Counted from the stretch's first letter, positions 8,044 through 14,521 are shown. The stretch is DNA of 14,521 nucleotides from Planctomycetia bacterium (GCA_005778045.1 SXKQ01000156.1:1-14521), one strand, 5' to 3'. Numbers and translations: made by a program. Notes: generated by a model not told the origin, from the letters alone.

Positions 8044-8235
8044 CTTCGCCCGCAGGGCGACCCCAAGGAAGGGTTCAGGGAGACTTCGCCGGCCGTGCGC
8101 CCCGCATGACATAGTTCGGGATGCACAACTCGTCGCCATCGAGTACGCTTCGGCCACTGGAGTGCGCATTCGAGCTGCGCTCCAACTTGTCCCCCCACAC
8201 CTCGCGGAGCGACTGCGCTCCCCCATTTCACACTC
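8044..8235. promoter_or_regulatory. Divergent intergenic region between rlmD and the beta-barrel gene
   Basis: This 192-base gap separates divergent starts and must hold promoters for both directions, although no convincing -35/-10 pair could be picked by eye. It contains a perfect 6-bp hairpin TCGCCC/GGGCGA with a 3-base loop at 8046-8060 next to the rlmD start. A second hairpin, GGAGCG/CGCTCC, with a 4-base loop, lies at 8206-8221, 14 bases before the beta-barrel ATG. A 9-bp direct repeat CTGCGCTCC starts at 8175 and 8213, and the second copy overlaps the second hairpin. Regulatory roles are inference. Confidence 0.4.
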
Positions 8236-8817
8236 ATGAAGCCCAGCTCTGCTTGCGGAGTCCTCCTCGGACTCGCCACATTCTCCAGCTGCACTTCGAC
8301 CGGTGCTTCCGCCCCCGGATTCCAGAGCGGCACGCAAAGCGCGGGAATCGCATTCTCCCTCGCGAATGACGAGCTCGACGACTCCTTCGACGATCTCGAG
8401 ATCGAGTCCGTCGACCTGTCGGGCAACTGGGGCTACTTCGTCAGCCCCAACGTCGAGGTGGGTGCCAGTCTCGGCTATCGCTCGGAGCAGCAGTCCCTGA
8501 ACGGAACCACTTTCATCGACAGCGACCTCACGGCCATCGGCGTCAACACTCGCTACTACCTCGTCTCCGAGGGTCAGGTGCGGCCCTACGTGGGCGCCGG
8601 CTTTGGCCTGCTGAATGGCAGCAACGGCGACTTCGATATCGACGGCAACTACTACGGACTCGCCGCCGGACTGACCGCTTTCCTGTCCGAGTCCGTCGCG
8701 CTCGACGCACGCTTCTCCAAGGCTTGGTCCTCGGAAGACTGGACCGACTCCGTCGGCACCGCGGACGTCGACCGCGACATGTTCGCGTTCCTCGTCGGCC
8801 TCTCGTTCTACTTCTAG
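8236..8817 (+). CDS. Small outer-membrane beta-barrel protein
   Basis: The 193-residue protein has an N-terminal signal peptide with hydrophobic core CGVLLGLATFSSC. Cys19 follows FSS, so it could be a lipoprotein signal or an ordinary cleaved one. After an acidic segment (DDELDDSFDDLEIESVD) come alternating hydrophobic/polar strands rich in Gly, Tyr and Asn: GNWGYFVSPNVEVGASLGYR, TRYYLVSEGQVRPYVGAGFG, YYGLAAGLTAFLSESVALDA. The chain ends GLSFYF with a terminal phenylalanine, the beta-signal recognised by the BAM complex. The size suggests 8 strands, like OmpA/OmpW/OmpX-type barrels; the role is unknown. No Shine-Dalgarno sequence precedes the ATG, and a GC hairpin ends 14 bases upstream. It is transcribed divergently from rlmD and converges on the trmL-type gene with 28 bases between stops. 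Confidence 0.88.
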   Translation: MKPSSACGVLLGLATFSSCTSTGASAPGFQSGTQSAGIAFSLANDELDDSFDDLEIESVDLSGNWGYFVSPNVEVGASLGYRSEQQSLNGTTFIDSDLTAIGVNTRYYLVSEGQVRPYVGAGFGLLNGSNGDFDIDGNYYGLAAGLTAFLSESVALDARFSKAWSSEDWTDSVGTADVDRDMFAFLVGLSFYF

Positions 8818-8845
8818 TCGATGCGGGAGAGCCGCGCGCGCCGCG

Positions 8846-9400
8846 TCACTCCGGCCGGCGCACGCGGCTCAGCGGCCAGATGTCCTCGTTGGCGAGCGGG
8901 TGGGCCTCGTAGGTGCCGTCGTTGTCCGGGAGCGGCACTCCGGCGCGCACCATCGCGGTGTAGACACCGAGACACGCGACATTCGCGAGGTTCAGGCTGC
9001 GTACTCCGCGCGCCACGGGCACGTAGATGCGCTGCCGGGGATAGGCCTCGATGACTTCCTGCGGCAGGCCCTTGCTCTCGCAGCCGAATACAAGAATGTC
9101 GTCGGGCTCGAACTGCGCCTCGAACAGGCTCGTGCCGCCGCGGGCGGTGAAGAGCTTGAGGCGCTCGCCCGCGGGCCGCTGCGCGCCCTTCGAGAGCTGC
9201 TCGAGAAATGCTTCCCAGCCGCGGTGAACGACGAGCTCGACCTGCGGCCAGTAGTCGAGGCCGGCGCGCTTGAGGTAGCGATCCTCGAGACTGAAGCCGA
9301 GCGGCTCGACCAAGTGCAGCACGTTGTGCGTCGACGCGCACAGGCGCGCGGCACAGCCAGTGTTGTGCGGGATCTCGGGGCTGACTAGGCAGACGTCCAC
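8846..9400 (-). CDS. trmL: tRNA (cytidine/uridine-34 2'-O)-methyltransferase, TrmL-type SPOUT enzyme
   Basis: The product has 184 residues from the GTG at 9400 (VDVCLVSPEIPHNTG). The frame runs upstream to about 10009, but that region is occupied by the divergent DinB-like gene and matches nothing, so it is excluded. The three SPOUT knot motifs are present: PHNTGCAARLCAST (about 11-24), FGCESKGLP (105-113), and RSLNLANVACLGVYTAM (134-150), with the usual VEPLGFSLEDRYLKRAGLDYW segment between motifs 1 and 2. TrmL uses SAM to methylate the ribose 2'-OH of the wobble nucleotide in tRNA-Leu isoacceptors. The catalytic core is typical (E. coli TrmL has about 157 residues); the roughly 25 extra residues at the C-terminus (EAHPLANEDIW...) are an extension. 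No clear ribosome binding site is visible. Confidence 0.93.
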   Translation of the reverse strand: MDVCLVSPEIPHNTGCAARLCASTHNVLHLVEPLGFSLEDRYLKRAGLDYWPQVELVVHRGWEAFLEQLSKGAQRPAGERLKLFTARGGTSLFEAQFEPDDILVFGCESKGLPQEVIEAYPRQRIYVPVARGVRSLNLANVACLGVYTAMVRAGVPLPDNDGTYEAHPLANEDIWPLSRVRRPE

Positions 9401-9404
9401 GGGA

Positions 9405-9440
9405 CGCGAGAGTCTACTCGACGAGAGGGCCGCTCTCGCG
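9405..9440. promoter_or_regulatory. 8-bp inverted repeat in the trmL/dinB-like divergent promoter region
   Basis: The arms are CGCGAGAG (9405-9412) and CTCTCGCG (9433-9440), perfectly complementary and separated by 20 bases. A smaller palindrome CTCG-A-CGAG sits near the centre (9417-9425). The whole intergenic region is only 54 bases (9401-9454), so this structure occupies most of it and lies where an operator for both divergent genes would be. No binding protein can be named. Confidence 0.35.
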
Positions 9441-9454
9441 CCACACTCTCCTCC

Positions 9455-9964
9455 ATGCAGACCGACGAATACGCGCCGTTCTATGCCGGCTACGTGGCTC
9501 TCGTCCCCGAGCCCGAGGTCCTGCCGGTCCTCGAGACCCAGCTCGCAGAGCTCCCCGACGCGCTTGCGCCTTTCGCGGGCGCACTCGAGACGCACCGCTA
9601 CGCGCCTGGCAAGTGGAGCGTACGGCAGGTCGTCGGTCACCTGACCGACTCCGAACGCATCTTCGGCTATCGCGCCCTGCGCATCGCGCGCGCCGATCGC
9701 ACGCCCCTGCCGGGCTACGACGAGGACCACTTCGTCGCGCACGCCGACTTCGAGCGCATTCCGCTGCGCGAGCTGCTCGACGAGTGGGTGCTCTGCCGCC
9801 GCGCGAACCTCGCGCTGTTCCGCCGCTTCGACGCCGACGCCCTCGTCCGCCGCGGCGAGGCGAACGGCAGCCCCGTCAGTGTGCGGGCGCTGCTGCGCGT
9901 GCTCGTCGGACACCCGCGCCACCACCTGCGCGTGCTGGAGAGTCGCTACCGCCCCCGAGTCTGA
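9455..9964 (+). CDS. DinB-like (DinB/YfiT superfamily) metal-dependent protein
   Basis: The 169-residue product from the ATG at 9455 has the four-helix-bundle signature of the DinB_2 group. APGKWSVRQVVGHLTDSERI carries the first metal ligand, H62, and the C-terminal helix LVGHPRHHLRVLESRY carries H153 and H156/H157, completing the usual three-histidine site. The FxxRR and D-E-D-x-F elements between (PLPGYDEDHFVAHADF) are also typical of the YfiT/DinB_2 type. Members include thiol-dependent transferases (bacillithiol or mycothiol S-transferases) and proteins of unknown role; the substrate cannot be read from sequence. Length matches the family. It shares a 54-base divergent promoter region with the trmL-type gene and has no visible Shine-Dalgarno site. 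Confidence 0.88.
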   Translation: MQTDEYAPFYAGYVALVPEPEVLPVLETQLAELPDALAPFAGALETHRYAPGKWSVRQVVGHLTDSERIFGYRALRIARADRTPLPGYDEDHFVAHADFERIPLRELLDEWVLCRRANLALFRRFDADALVRRGEANGSPVSVRALLRVLVGHPRHHLRVLESRYRPRV

Positions 9965-10044
9965 CCGCCGCGGCCGAAGGCCCGGCTGTGAACTGGCCTC
10001 CGAGGCCACCGAGTGCGTATCGAGCGGCGGCGGAGTCGCTGCCG

Positions 10045-10664
10045 ATGAGAGCGGCGATGTTGGTCCGCTGCTTCATGAGTCGCGGAGTCCGAACCGTCGA
10101 CGAAGGCCTCACCTGCCTCGCCGCCCTCCGCGAGCTTCGCGCGCACTCGCTGCGCCGCGCTCCCGTCGTGCGCGTCGGACGTCTCGCCGGCATCGTGTGC
10201 CTGAGTGACCTGCTGCGAGTCCTGCCCGGCACCATCGCGCAGGCCGAGACGAACGCCGGGCATGAGAGCGAGAGCCTCCCGGTCTCGCGCGTCATGGCGA
10301 CGAAGCTCGTCACGGTCGACGCGGATGACCACATCGAGACGGCCGCGCGCGCGATGCTCGAGCACAAGGTCGGTGGCCTGCCCGTGCTCCACAAGGGCGA
10401 GCTGGTCGGCATCGTCACCGAGTCGGACATCCTCCGTGCCTTCACGCGCATGCTCGATTCCGCGGGCGTCCTGCGCGTGACCTTCGGCTTCCTCAGGACC
10501 GGGCACGGCTCCGCCGACTTCGCCGAGCTCGTGGCACGAGCCAAGGGAACGCTCGTCGGCCTGCAGACCTACGCGCCCCCGGCGGTCAGCGCCTCGTCGT
10601 GCTCCGCATGCGCGGCGGCTCGAAGGACGCGCTGCTCGACGCGCGCGACGCGGACGCTGCCTGA
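10045..10664 (+). pseudogene. CBS-pair protein with C-terminal ACT-like domain, AcuB-like, apparent 1-base frameshift
   Basis: From the ATG at 10045 (GGAG 9 bases upstream) the frame encodes two CBS motifs: residues about 8-62 (RAPVVRVGRLAGIVCLSDLL) and 81-133 (GGLPVLHKGELVGIVTESDI). An ACT-like region begins near residue 138 (AGVLRVTFGFLRTGHGSADF). At codon 179 the frame changes character to Ser/Arg/Cys-rich shadow sequence and would run antisense to the next gene until 11034. The -1 frame from 10581 instead continues as GGQRLVVLRMRGGSKDALLD and stops at the TGA at 10662-10664, a natural ending of about 206 residues. Restoring one C in the five-C run (10576-10580) joins the two parts. CBS pairs bind adenine nucleotides; AcuB-like proteins combine CBS with ACT, and the ACT part is the portion damaged. 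A sequencing error, a true mutation or programmed slippage are all possible. Confidence 0.78.
10576..10580 (+). other. Probable frameshift site in a homopolymeric C run
   Basis: Five consecutive C bases followed by GGCGG. Upstream, frame 1 (positions = 1 mod 3) is coding; downstream, frame 3 (positions = 0 mod 3) is coding up to the TGA at 10662. One missing C explains the change. Confidence 0.75.
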
Positions 10665-10676
10665 GTTCGGCCTGCC

Positions 10677-11546
10677 TCACTCGCGCCAGACGAGCGCCGC
10701 CACGACCGCGTGGTGGTCGCTCGGCCAGCGCCCGCGCGCGCCCGGCTCGGACAGGATCGCGGCCGAGACGGTGCGCAGGCCCTGCGTGGCCAGCACGAAG
10801 TCGATCTTCTCGCCCGCGCTGCCGCCGCGGAACGCGTGGAACGTCCCGACATGGTCGGTGCCGTGGGGAACATCGCGGAACGTGTCGCGCAGCCCCGCCG
10901 CGGCGAGCGCGCGCAGCGCTGGACTCGTCTCGCCGCAGTTGAAGTCGCCGAGCACCACGTGCTCGCCGCGGAACGCGAGGATCCGGCTCGCGAGCAGCTG
11001 GCCAGAGCGCTCGCGCGCGACCTCGCCGCGGTGATCGAAGTGCGCGTTCCACGCCGTGAACTCGCGCCCCGTCGCGCGCTCGCGCACGCGGGCCCACGTG
11101 CAGATGCGCGGGAGCGCCGCGTCCCAGCCCACGGAGCCGACCTCGTCCGGACGCTCACTGAGCCAGAAGTCACCGCTCGCGAGCACCTCGAACCGCGCGC
11201 GCTCGAGGAACAGCGCGCAGTGCTCCCCACGTGCGCCACCCTCGCGGCCCTGGCCGATGCGCACGTGGCCCGGCAACTCGCTCCCGAGCCACTCGACCTG
11301 GAAGTCCAGCGCCTCCTGCACGCCGAGCATCGTCGGCGCTTGCTGGCGGATGCGTGCGAGCAGGTCGTCGCGCCGCAACGGCCAAGCGTCGGGCCCGTCG
11401 TCCGCGCTGCCGTAGCGCACATTGAAGCTCATCGCGACCCACGACTCGCTCGCGCGCGTTCCCGCGGACTCGCGCACTTCCGCTCGCGAGCACGCCGCAA
11501 ACACAAGTGCGACGTGCGCAAGCACGACGAGCGCCAGCGCCCGCAC
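10677..11546 (-). CDS. Endonuclease/exonuclease/phosphatase-fold hydrolase, predicted lipoprotein
   Basis: The 289-residue product starts at GTG 11546, 3 bases after the TAG of the preceding gene. Residues 1-19 form a signal peptide ending VFAAC, so Cys19 is a likely lipidation site. The EEP catalytic set is complete: N42 in SFNVRYG, E78 in GVQEAL, H169 in AWNAHFDHRG, D201 and N203 in LGDFN, D249 in KIDFVL, and D277-H278 in SDHHAVV. Such enzymes are Mg2+-dependent phosphoesterases acting on DNA, RNA, inositol phosphates, lipids or other phosphodiesters. The SFNVRYGSADDGPDAWPLRR start is common in secreted bacterial members whose substrate is unknown to me. It is the last gene of the glycosyltransferase operon, which hints at an envelope substrate, but that is inference. 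It converges on the CBS gene with a 12-base gap. Confidence 0.92.
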   Translation of the reverse strand: MRALALVVLAHVALVFAACSRAEVRESAGTRASESWVAMSFNVRYGSADDGPDAWPLRRDDLLARIRQQAPTMLGVQEALDFQVEWLGSELPGHVRIGQGREGGARGEHCALFLERARFEVLASGDFWLSERPDEVGSVGWDAALPRICTWARVRERATGREFTAWNAHFDHRGEVARERSGQLLASRILAFRGEHVVLGDFNCGETSPALRALAAAGLRDTFRDVPHGTDHVGTFHAFRGGSAGEKIDFVLATQGLRTVSAAILSEPGARGRWPSDHHAVVAALVWRE

Positions 11547-11549
11547 GAG

Positions 11550-12566
11550 CTACTCGCGTTCCTCGACGGGTCGCCCGAGCAGGCGCGCCGCGACAACGAT
11601 CGCGAGGAACCACGCGATCGCCGCCCACAGGATGCGCTCGCCGCCGCGCCCCGCGAGCCGCCCGAGCAGGGCCGAGCGCGAGTCGCTCGACCACACGCGG
11701 AACACGAGGTCGCGCTGGGGTAGCTCCGCGCCGGCGCACGTCGCGCCGAGCACGTCCTCGGGCACCTTCGAGCCGCCGTGGTACGCAACGATGGACGGCC
11801 CTTCGGCGTTGCCAATCAGACTCGCGCCGGTCGGCAGCTCGACGCGGAAGCGCAGCGCGCGCCAGCGCGTGTCGGCGAGAGTGTCAAAGCGGAAGAACAC
11901 CCAGCCCGTATCGCACGGCAGGCCCGGACCGATGCTCGCCGTGCGCAGCACCTCGCCGGTCTGCGCGTCGAAAAGCTCGAGCTTCGCCGCACCGGCCTCC
12001 GGATGCATGTAATTCATCGCGAACGCGAGCGCATGCAGGTCGCCGTGGTGCAGGTCGGTTCGCGGCCTCGGTGGCGCAGGCAGGAGCTCGCCCTCGATCA
12101 CCGAGCCATCGAGCGCACGATCGCCCCACGGCCGCACGACGTAGGGCACGCCGCGGAAGCGCAGCCACGGTGAGTGCCCCGTGCGATCGCTCGCGGAGAG
12201 CGCGAAGAAGAAGCGCTCGCCGCCCGAATCCTCGATGGGCTCGAACTCGAAGCGCACCCAGCCGTCGCTCGCAGGCAGCGCCTCGGCCGCCACGCTCGCG
12301 CGCCGCACGACTTCGCCATCTGCAGCCCCGCGCCGCAGCTCGAACTCGAGCGGCAGAGCCGCGCCGCCGATGGGCGCGAGCGCGACGTCGAGCGCGCGCA
12401 GGCCGCCGTGCTCGCACGTAAAGCCCTGCCCGAGCGGATAGCCGCCGAAGATGCGCCCGGCCTGCGTCGTGCGCTCCGCGAGACGGATCTCGACGTCGGG
12501 CAGGTCCTCGCGCCAAGAGAACAGCGCGAGCAGCGCGACCACGGCGATGACGAGCGCGCGCAGCAT
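11550..12566 (-). CDS. Membrane-anchored protein with duplicated beta-sandwich domain, glycosyltransferase partner
   Basis: The product has 338 residues from the ATG at 12566, 2 bases after the TAA of the upstream gene (TAAAGATG). The same frame remains open far upstream through the glycosyltransferase gene, but that part is Gly/Ala/Arg-rich shadow. A membrane helix lies at about residues 2-18 and a second at about 311-331, followed by RPVEERE in the cytoplasm. The segment between appears duplicated. Copy one (about 54-125) has LPLEFELRRG..GEVVRRAS and SDGWVRFEFEPI; copy two (about 190-245) has AKLELFDAQTGEVLRTAS and CDTGWVFFRFDTL. Both read as jelly-roll-like sandwiches similar in style to carbohydrate-binding modules. 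No catalytic motif is seen. Close coupling to a GT-C enzyme suggests a periplasmic accessory or sugar-recognition role, which is inference. Confidence 0.75.
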   Translation of the reverse strand: MLRALVIAVVALLALFSWREDLPDVEIRLAERTTQAGRIFGGYPLGQGFTCEHGGLRALDVALAPIGGAALPLEFELRRGAADGEVVRRASVAAEALPASDGWVRFEFEPIEDSGGERFFFALSASDRTGHSPWLRFRGVPYVVRPWGDRALDGSVIEGELLPAPPRPRTDLHHGDLHALAFAMNYMHPEAGAAKLELFDAQTGEVLRTASIGPGLPCDTGWVFFRFDTLADTRWRALRFRVELPTGASLIGNAEGPSIVAYHGGSKVPEDVLGATCAGAELPQRDLVFRVWSSDSRSALLGRLAGRGGERILWAAIAWFLAIVVAARLLGRPVEERE

Positions 12567-12568
12567 CT

Positions 12569-13969
12569 TTAGGAACCCCACAGCAGGCACTCGTTCGGCA
12601 CGAGTCCGCCCCACAGGAACAGCGCGTCGTAGGTGAAGAGCAGCATGGCGAAGAGCTTGAGCCCCGCCGGCCGCCGGAAGTTCGAGAGTGGCGCGAGCAG
12701 CCCGGTCGCGAACACGATCGCGAGCGCGGCCATGGCCGGCATCAGGTAGCGCCCCTGCCCCTCGCCGCGCAGGACCACGAGCAGCACCTGCAGTGCGAGG
12801 AGCGCGAAGCACAGCCCGAGCACGGGCCGCGACACGCCGCGGCGCGTGTGGAAGAGCGCCGAGAAGGCCGAGAGCGTCGCCACGCCCGCGAGCACGCCCG
12901 CGACCGCGTAGGTCGTCGGCGAGAACTCGCGCGAGTACCAGTTGAAGCCGCCGACGAAGGTGCGCCACAGCTCGCCGAGGGTCTCGAGCGACGCGCCGCG
13001 CTGCACGCGCGCGAGGAACGCGTCGACATTGCGCGGCAGGACGGGGCTGTGCTGCACGTGCCACAGCCACAGCACTGCGCCGATGACCGCCGCGCATGCG
13101 ACGACGCCGAGCAGCACATTGCGCCAGCGCGCCGAGCGCTCGCCGCCGAACATCCACGCGATCGCCACGACGCCCGCGAGGCTCATCACGGTCGACTTCA
13201 CCAGCAGCCCGAGCGCGACGAGCGCCGCCGCGAGCACCAGCGTGCGGCGCGACGCATCCCCCGCGAGCCGCTGCGCGCACAGCAGGAGCACCACCGCGCC
13301 CAGCGTGCGTGCCAGAACATCGTTGTTCACCACCGCGCCCAGCCGCGCATTCATCGGGAACCACGCGAAGGCCAGCGTGGCGCCGATCGCGAGCGAGCGG
13401 TCGCTGAACGCGCAACACGCGAGCTGCAGCACGACCCACACCGAGGCGAGGTACAGGAGCAGCGACAGGCAGCGCGCCCACACGAGCTGCGTCTCGATCG
13501 ACGCGTGCCGCACCGGGAAGAGCCACGCGCCGAGCACGCTGTAGTAGCCCGGCGGCTGCGACGTCGCCGTGAAGAACTCCTCCACCTGATCGAAGTCCGT
13601 GCGGTCGCTCACCGCGCCCGCCCAGTCCACCCGCCGGAAGTACTCGTGCTCCGCCATCGAGGCGAGGATCTCGCGCTGGCGCGCGGCGATCTCCTCCTCG
13701 CTCGTCCCGGCCATGCGCCGCCGCACCTGCAGCTGGGACGTCGGCCACAGCCGCCGCTCGTCCGCCTCCGCGCCCGCCCCGTACTGAGCCGCCTTCCCGC
13801 CCCACGGCCGGTGCAGCTCCGCCACGTGGCTCGCGTACTCGAGGTGCCACGGCTCGTCCTCCCCCATCCACGGCGCCACCGCGAACAGGTACGCCAGCCC
13901 GTGCAGCAGCGCCGCCACCAGCACCAGCCGCGTCACCCGCCGCCGGTCCGCCCCCTCCAAAGCCCCCAT
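12569..13969 (-). CDS. Polytopic GT-C-type membrane glycosyltransferase
   Basis: The 466-residue product starts at the ATG at 13969. The first membrane helix (about 13-33, TRLVLVAALLHGLAYLFAVA) leads into PWMGEDEPWHLEYASHVAE, a first-loop acidic motif like those of GT-C enzymes of the GT39/ArnT/DUF2142 type, where D/E residues bind metal or lipid-phosphate donor. SQPPGYY (about 136-142) resembles the HPPLYY loop of the same enzymes. Many further hydrophobic segments follow (for example LLLYLASVWVVLQLACCAF, TLVLAAALVALGLLVKSTVM, VLLGVVACAAVIGAVLWLW), giving about ten helices. These enzymes move a sugar from a polyprenyl-phosphate carrier to an acceptor outside the inner membrane. Donor and acceptor are not known. 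It heads a three-gene operon with gaps of 2 and 3 bases. Confidence 0.82.
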   Translation of the reverse strand: MGALEGADRRRVTRLVLVAALLHGLAYLFAVAPWMGEDEPWHLEYASHVAELHRPWGGKAAQYGAGAEADERRLWPTSQLQVRRRMAGTSEEEIAARQREILASMAEHEYFRRVDWAGAVSDRTDFDQVEEFFTATSQPPGYYSVLGAWLFPVRHASIETQLVWARCLSLLLYLASVWVVLQLACCAFSDRSLAIGATLAFAWFPMNARLGAVVNNDVLARTLGAVVLLLCAQRLAGDASRRTLVLAAALVALGLLVKSTVMSLAGVVAIAWMFGGERSARWRNVLLGVVACAAVIGAVLWLWHVQHSPVLPRNVDAFLARVQRGASLETLGELWRTFVGGFNWYSREFSPTTYAVAGVLAGVATLSAFSALFHTRRGVSRPVLGLCFALLALQVLLVVLRGEGQGRYLMPAMAALAIVFATGLLAPLSNFRRPAGLKLFAMLLFTYDALFLWGGLVPNECLLWGS

Positions 13970-14163
13970 GTCCTCGCCAGCCTACACCCCCGCCCCCGAC
14001 CATTCACGGCGCGGCACTCCCCTGCGAGCCGTCGCCGCGCGCGAGCGCCGGCATGCGCACCTGCGCGAGCCCGACGGCGCCGCCGCCTGCGGCATTTCTT
14101 CGTCCGCACGGTCGTGGAGATGGAGTGCGTCTCGTCGACGCGGCCGACCCGCGCGGCCTCGAG
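13970..14163. other. Intergenic region upstream of the glycosyltransferase operon
   Basis: No credible gene is seen here on either strand; open frames have arginine/alanine-rich shadow composition. It should hold the promoter of the minus-strand operon starting at 13969. No clear -35/-10 pair or strong hairpin was recognised. A GAGGA sequence lies almost directly against the 13969 ATG, too close to act as a normal ribosome binding site. Confidence 0.4.
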
Positions 14164-14469
14164 CTAGTCCCGCGATCGACAGCGGCGCTTCTGGTACCGC
14201 TCCGGCAGATCGAGCACCTCGTCAATCGTCGGCTCCCGGTCTTCCCAGCTGGCCAGCGCGAGGTAGTTCTCGCGCGTGAGCGGATGCCTCAACTGCACCG
14301 ACGCCCTCTCAATGGCCTCCAAGCTCTCCGGAGCGATCTCAGCCTGCGAAGGCTTCGGCGACTTGGGTTCTTGCTCGTTCCTGCGTGGGTTCGGCCGCTT
14401 GTGCGCTGCGCGCGGCCACCGGCGTTGGCATCTGCGGCGTCGCTCCGCTCCCGCCTCCGTGCCCCCGCC
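14164..14469 (-). other. Open frame with protein-like composition, no clear start; possible small or broken gene
   Basis: The frame is open for 101 codons between a TGA at 14472-14470 and the TAG at 14166-14164. The last about 60 residues look like a real soluble protein: AEIAPESLEAIERASVQLRH, then PLTRENYLALASWEDREPTI, then DEVLDLPERYQKRRCRSRD. The first 40 or so are Arg/Pro-rich and doubtful. No ATG lies in frame. Possible starts are TTG at 14322 (GGAG just 3 bases before it, 52 residues) and GTG at 14298 (GAGAGG 6 bases before it, 44 residues). It may be a genuine small gene with a rare start, or the tail of a gene that has lost its beginning. Function is not recognised. Confidence 0.35.
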
Positions 14470-14521
14470 TCAGGCCGCGCTACGCTTGCTCACGGGACGA
14501 GAACTGGGGCGAGCACGACCC

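Noticed and set aside
6148..8109. 653-codon plus-strand open frame
   Set aside because: It is fully antisense to rlmD and algH, whose catalytic motifs are intact. Its composition (Arg, His, Leu, Glu) is typical of a shadow frame.
9994..10008. Stem-loop TGGCCT / AGGCCA after the DinB-like gene as a terminator
   Set aside because: The stem is only 6-7 bp and no T-run follows on either strand, so it does not qualify as an intrinsic terminator.
9401..10009. Upstream extension of the trmL-type frame to about 10009
   Set aside because: The extra 200 residues match nothing and lie opposite the DinB-like gene; SPOUT proteins begin at the VDVCLVSPE segment.
10582..11034. In-frame continuation of the CBS gene to 11034
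   Set aside because: The sequence becomes shadow-like and antisense to the EEP gene, while the -1 frame gives a natural C-terminus and stop.
12567..14003. Upstream extension of the beta-sandwich gene's frame to 14003
   Set aside because: It is Gly/Ala/Arg-rich and lies out of frame over the glycosyltransferase gene; the ATG at 12566 directly follows that gene's stop.
14106..14521. Plus-strand frame open to the right edge, beginning around VRLVDAADPRGLEL
   Set aside because: It is complementary to the more protein-like minus-strand frame, becomes Arg/Leu-rich, and has no ribosome site or motif.
1..14521. Mobile elements, tRNA/rRNA genes, CRISPR arrays, defence or phage genes
   Set aside because: No transposase or integrase motif, terminal repeats, cloverleaf, regularly spaced repeats or defence-type domains were seen on either strand.

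Overview
This is a GC-rich, densely packed chromosomal segment from a Gram-negative bacterium with an outer membrane. The evidence for the envelope is a predicted outer-membrane beta-barrel, two predicted lipoproteins, an AsmA-like inner-membrane protein and an AlgH/YqgE protein. GTG starts, 4-base GTGA overlaps and weak Shine-Dalgarno sites are common. The mix (SecD-like lipoprotein, giant AsmA-like protein, GT-C glycosyltransferase with a membrane partner) would fit Planctomycetota or Myxococcota, but no phylogenetic marker is present, so the lineage is only a guess. No rRNA, tRNA, CRISPR array, insertion sequence or phage gene was seen.

Layout. The left edge (1-397, +) is the end of a LysR-type regulator. 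Five minus-strand genes follow, and in transcription order they look like one operon: a 23S rRNA m5U methyltransferase of the RlmD/RumA type (8043-6628), a 72-residue four-cysteine protein overlapping it by GTGA (6631-6413), AlgH/YqgE (6399-5827), a 1516-residue AsmA-like protein built from about five diverged tandem repeats (5757-1207), and a lipoprotein resembling the SecD periplasmic P1 domain, coupled through a second GTGA overlap (1210-401). Divergent from this operon is a small beta-barrel gene (8236-8817, +). Next come a TrmL-type tRNA methyltransferase (9400-8846, -) and a divergent DinB-like gene (9455-9964, +) that share a 54-bp intergenic space holding an inverted repeat. A CBS-CBS-ACT-like gene (10045-10664, +) appears broken by a 1-base frameshift in a run of five C. 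A second tight minus-strand operon follows: GT-C glycosyltransferase (13969-12569), a membrane-anchored duplicated beta-sandwich protein (12566-11550), and a lipoprotein-type EEP-fold hydrolase (11546-10677). The right end holds an open minus-strand frame with no convincing start.

How it fits together. The rlmD-algH part is housekeeping (rRNA modification, conserved small proteins). The AsmA-like protein and its coupled SecD-P1-like lipoprotein are the most interesting pair. AsmA-family proteins such as TamB, YhdP and YdbH are implicated in moving lipid between the membranes, and YdbH works with a lipoprotein (YnbE) encoded just downstream. The pair here has the same layout but an unrelated lipoprotein, so it may be a distinct trans-envelope bridge. 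This functional reading is inference.
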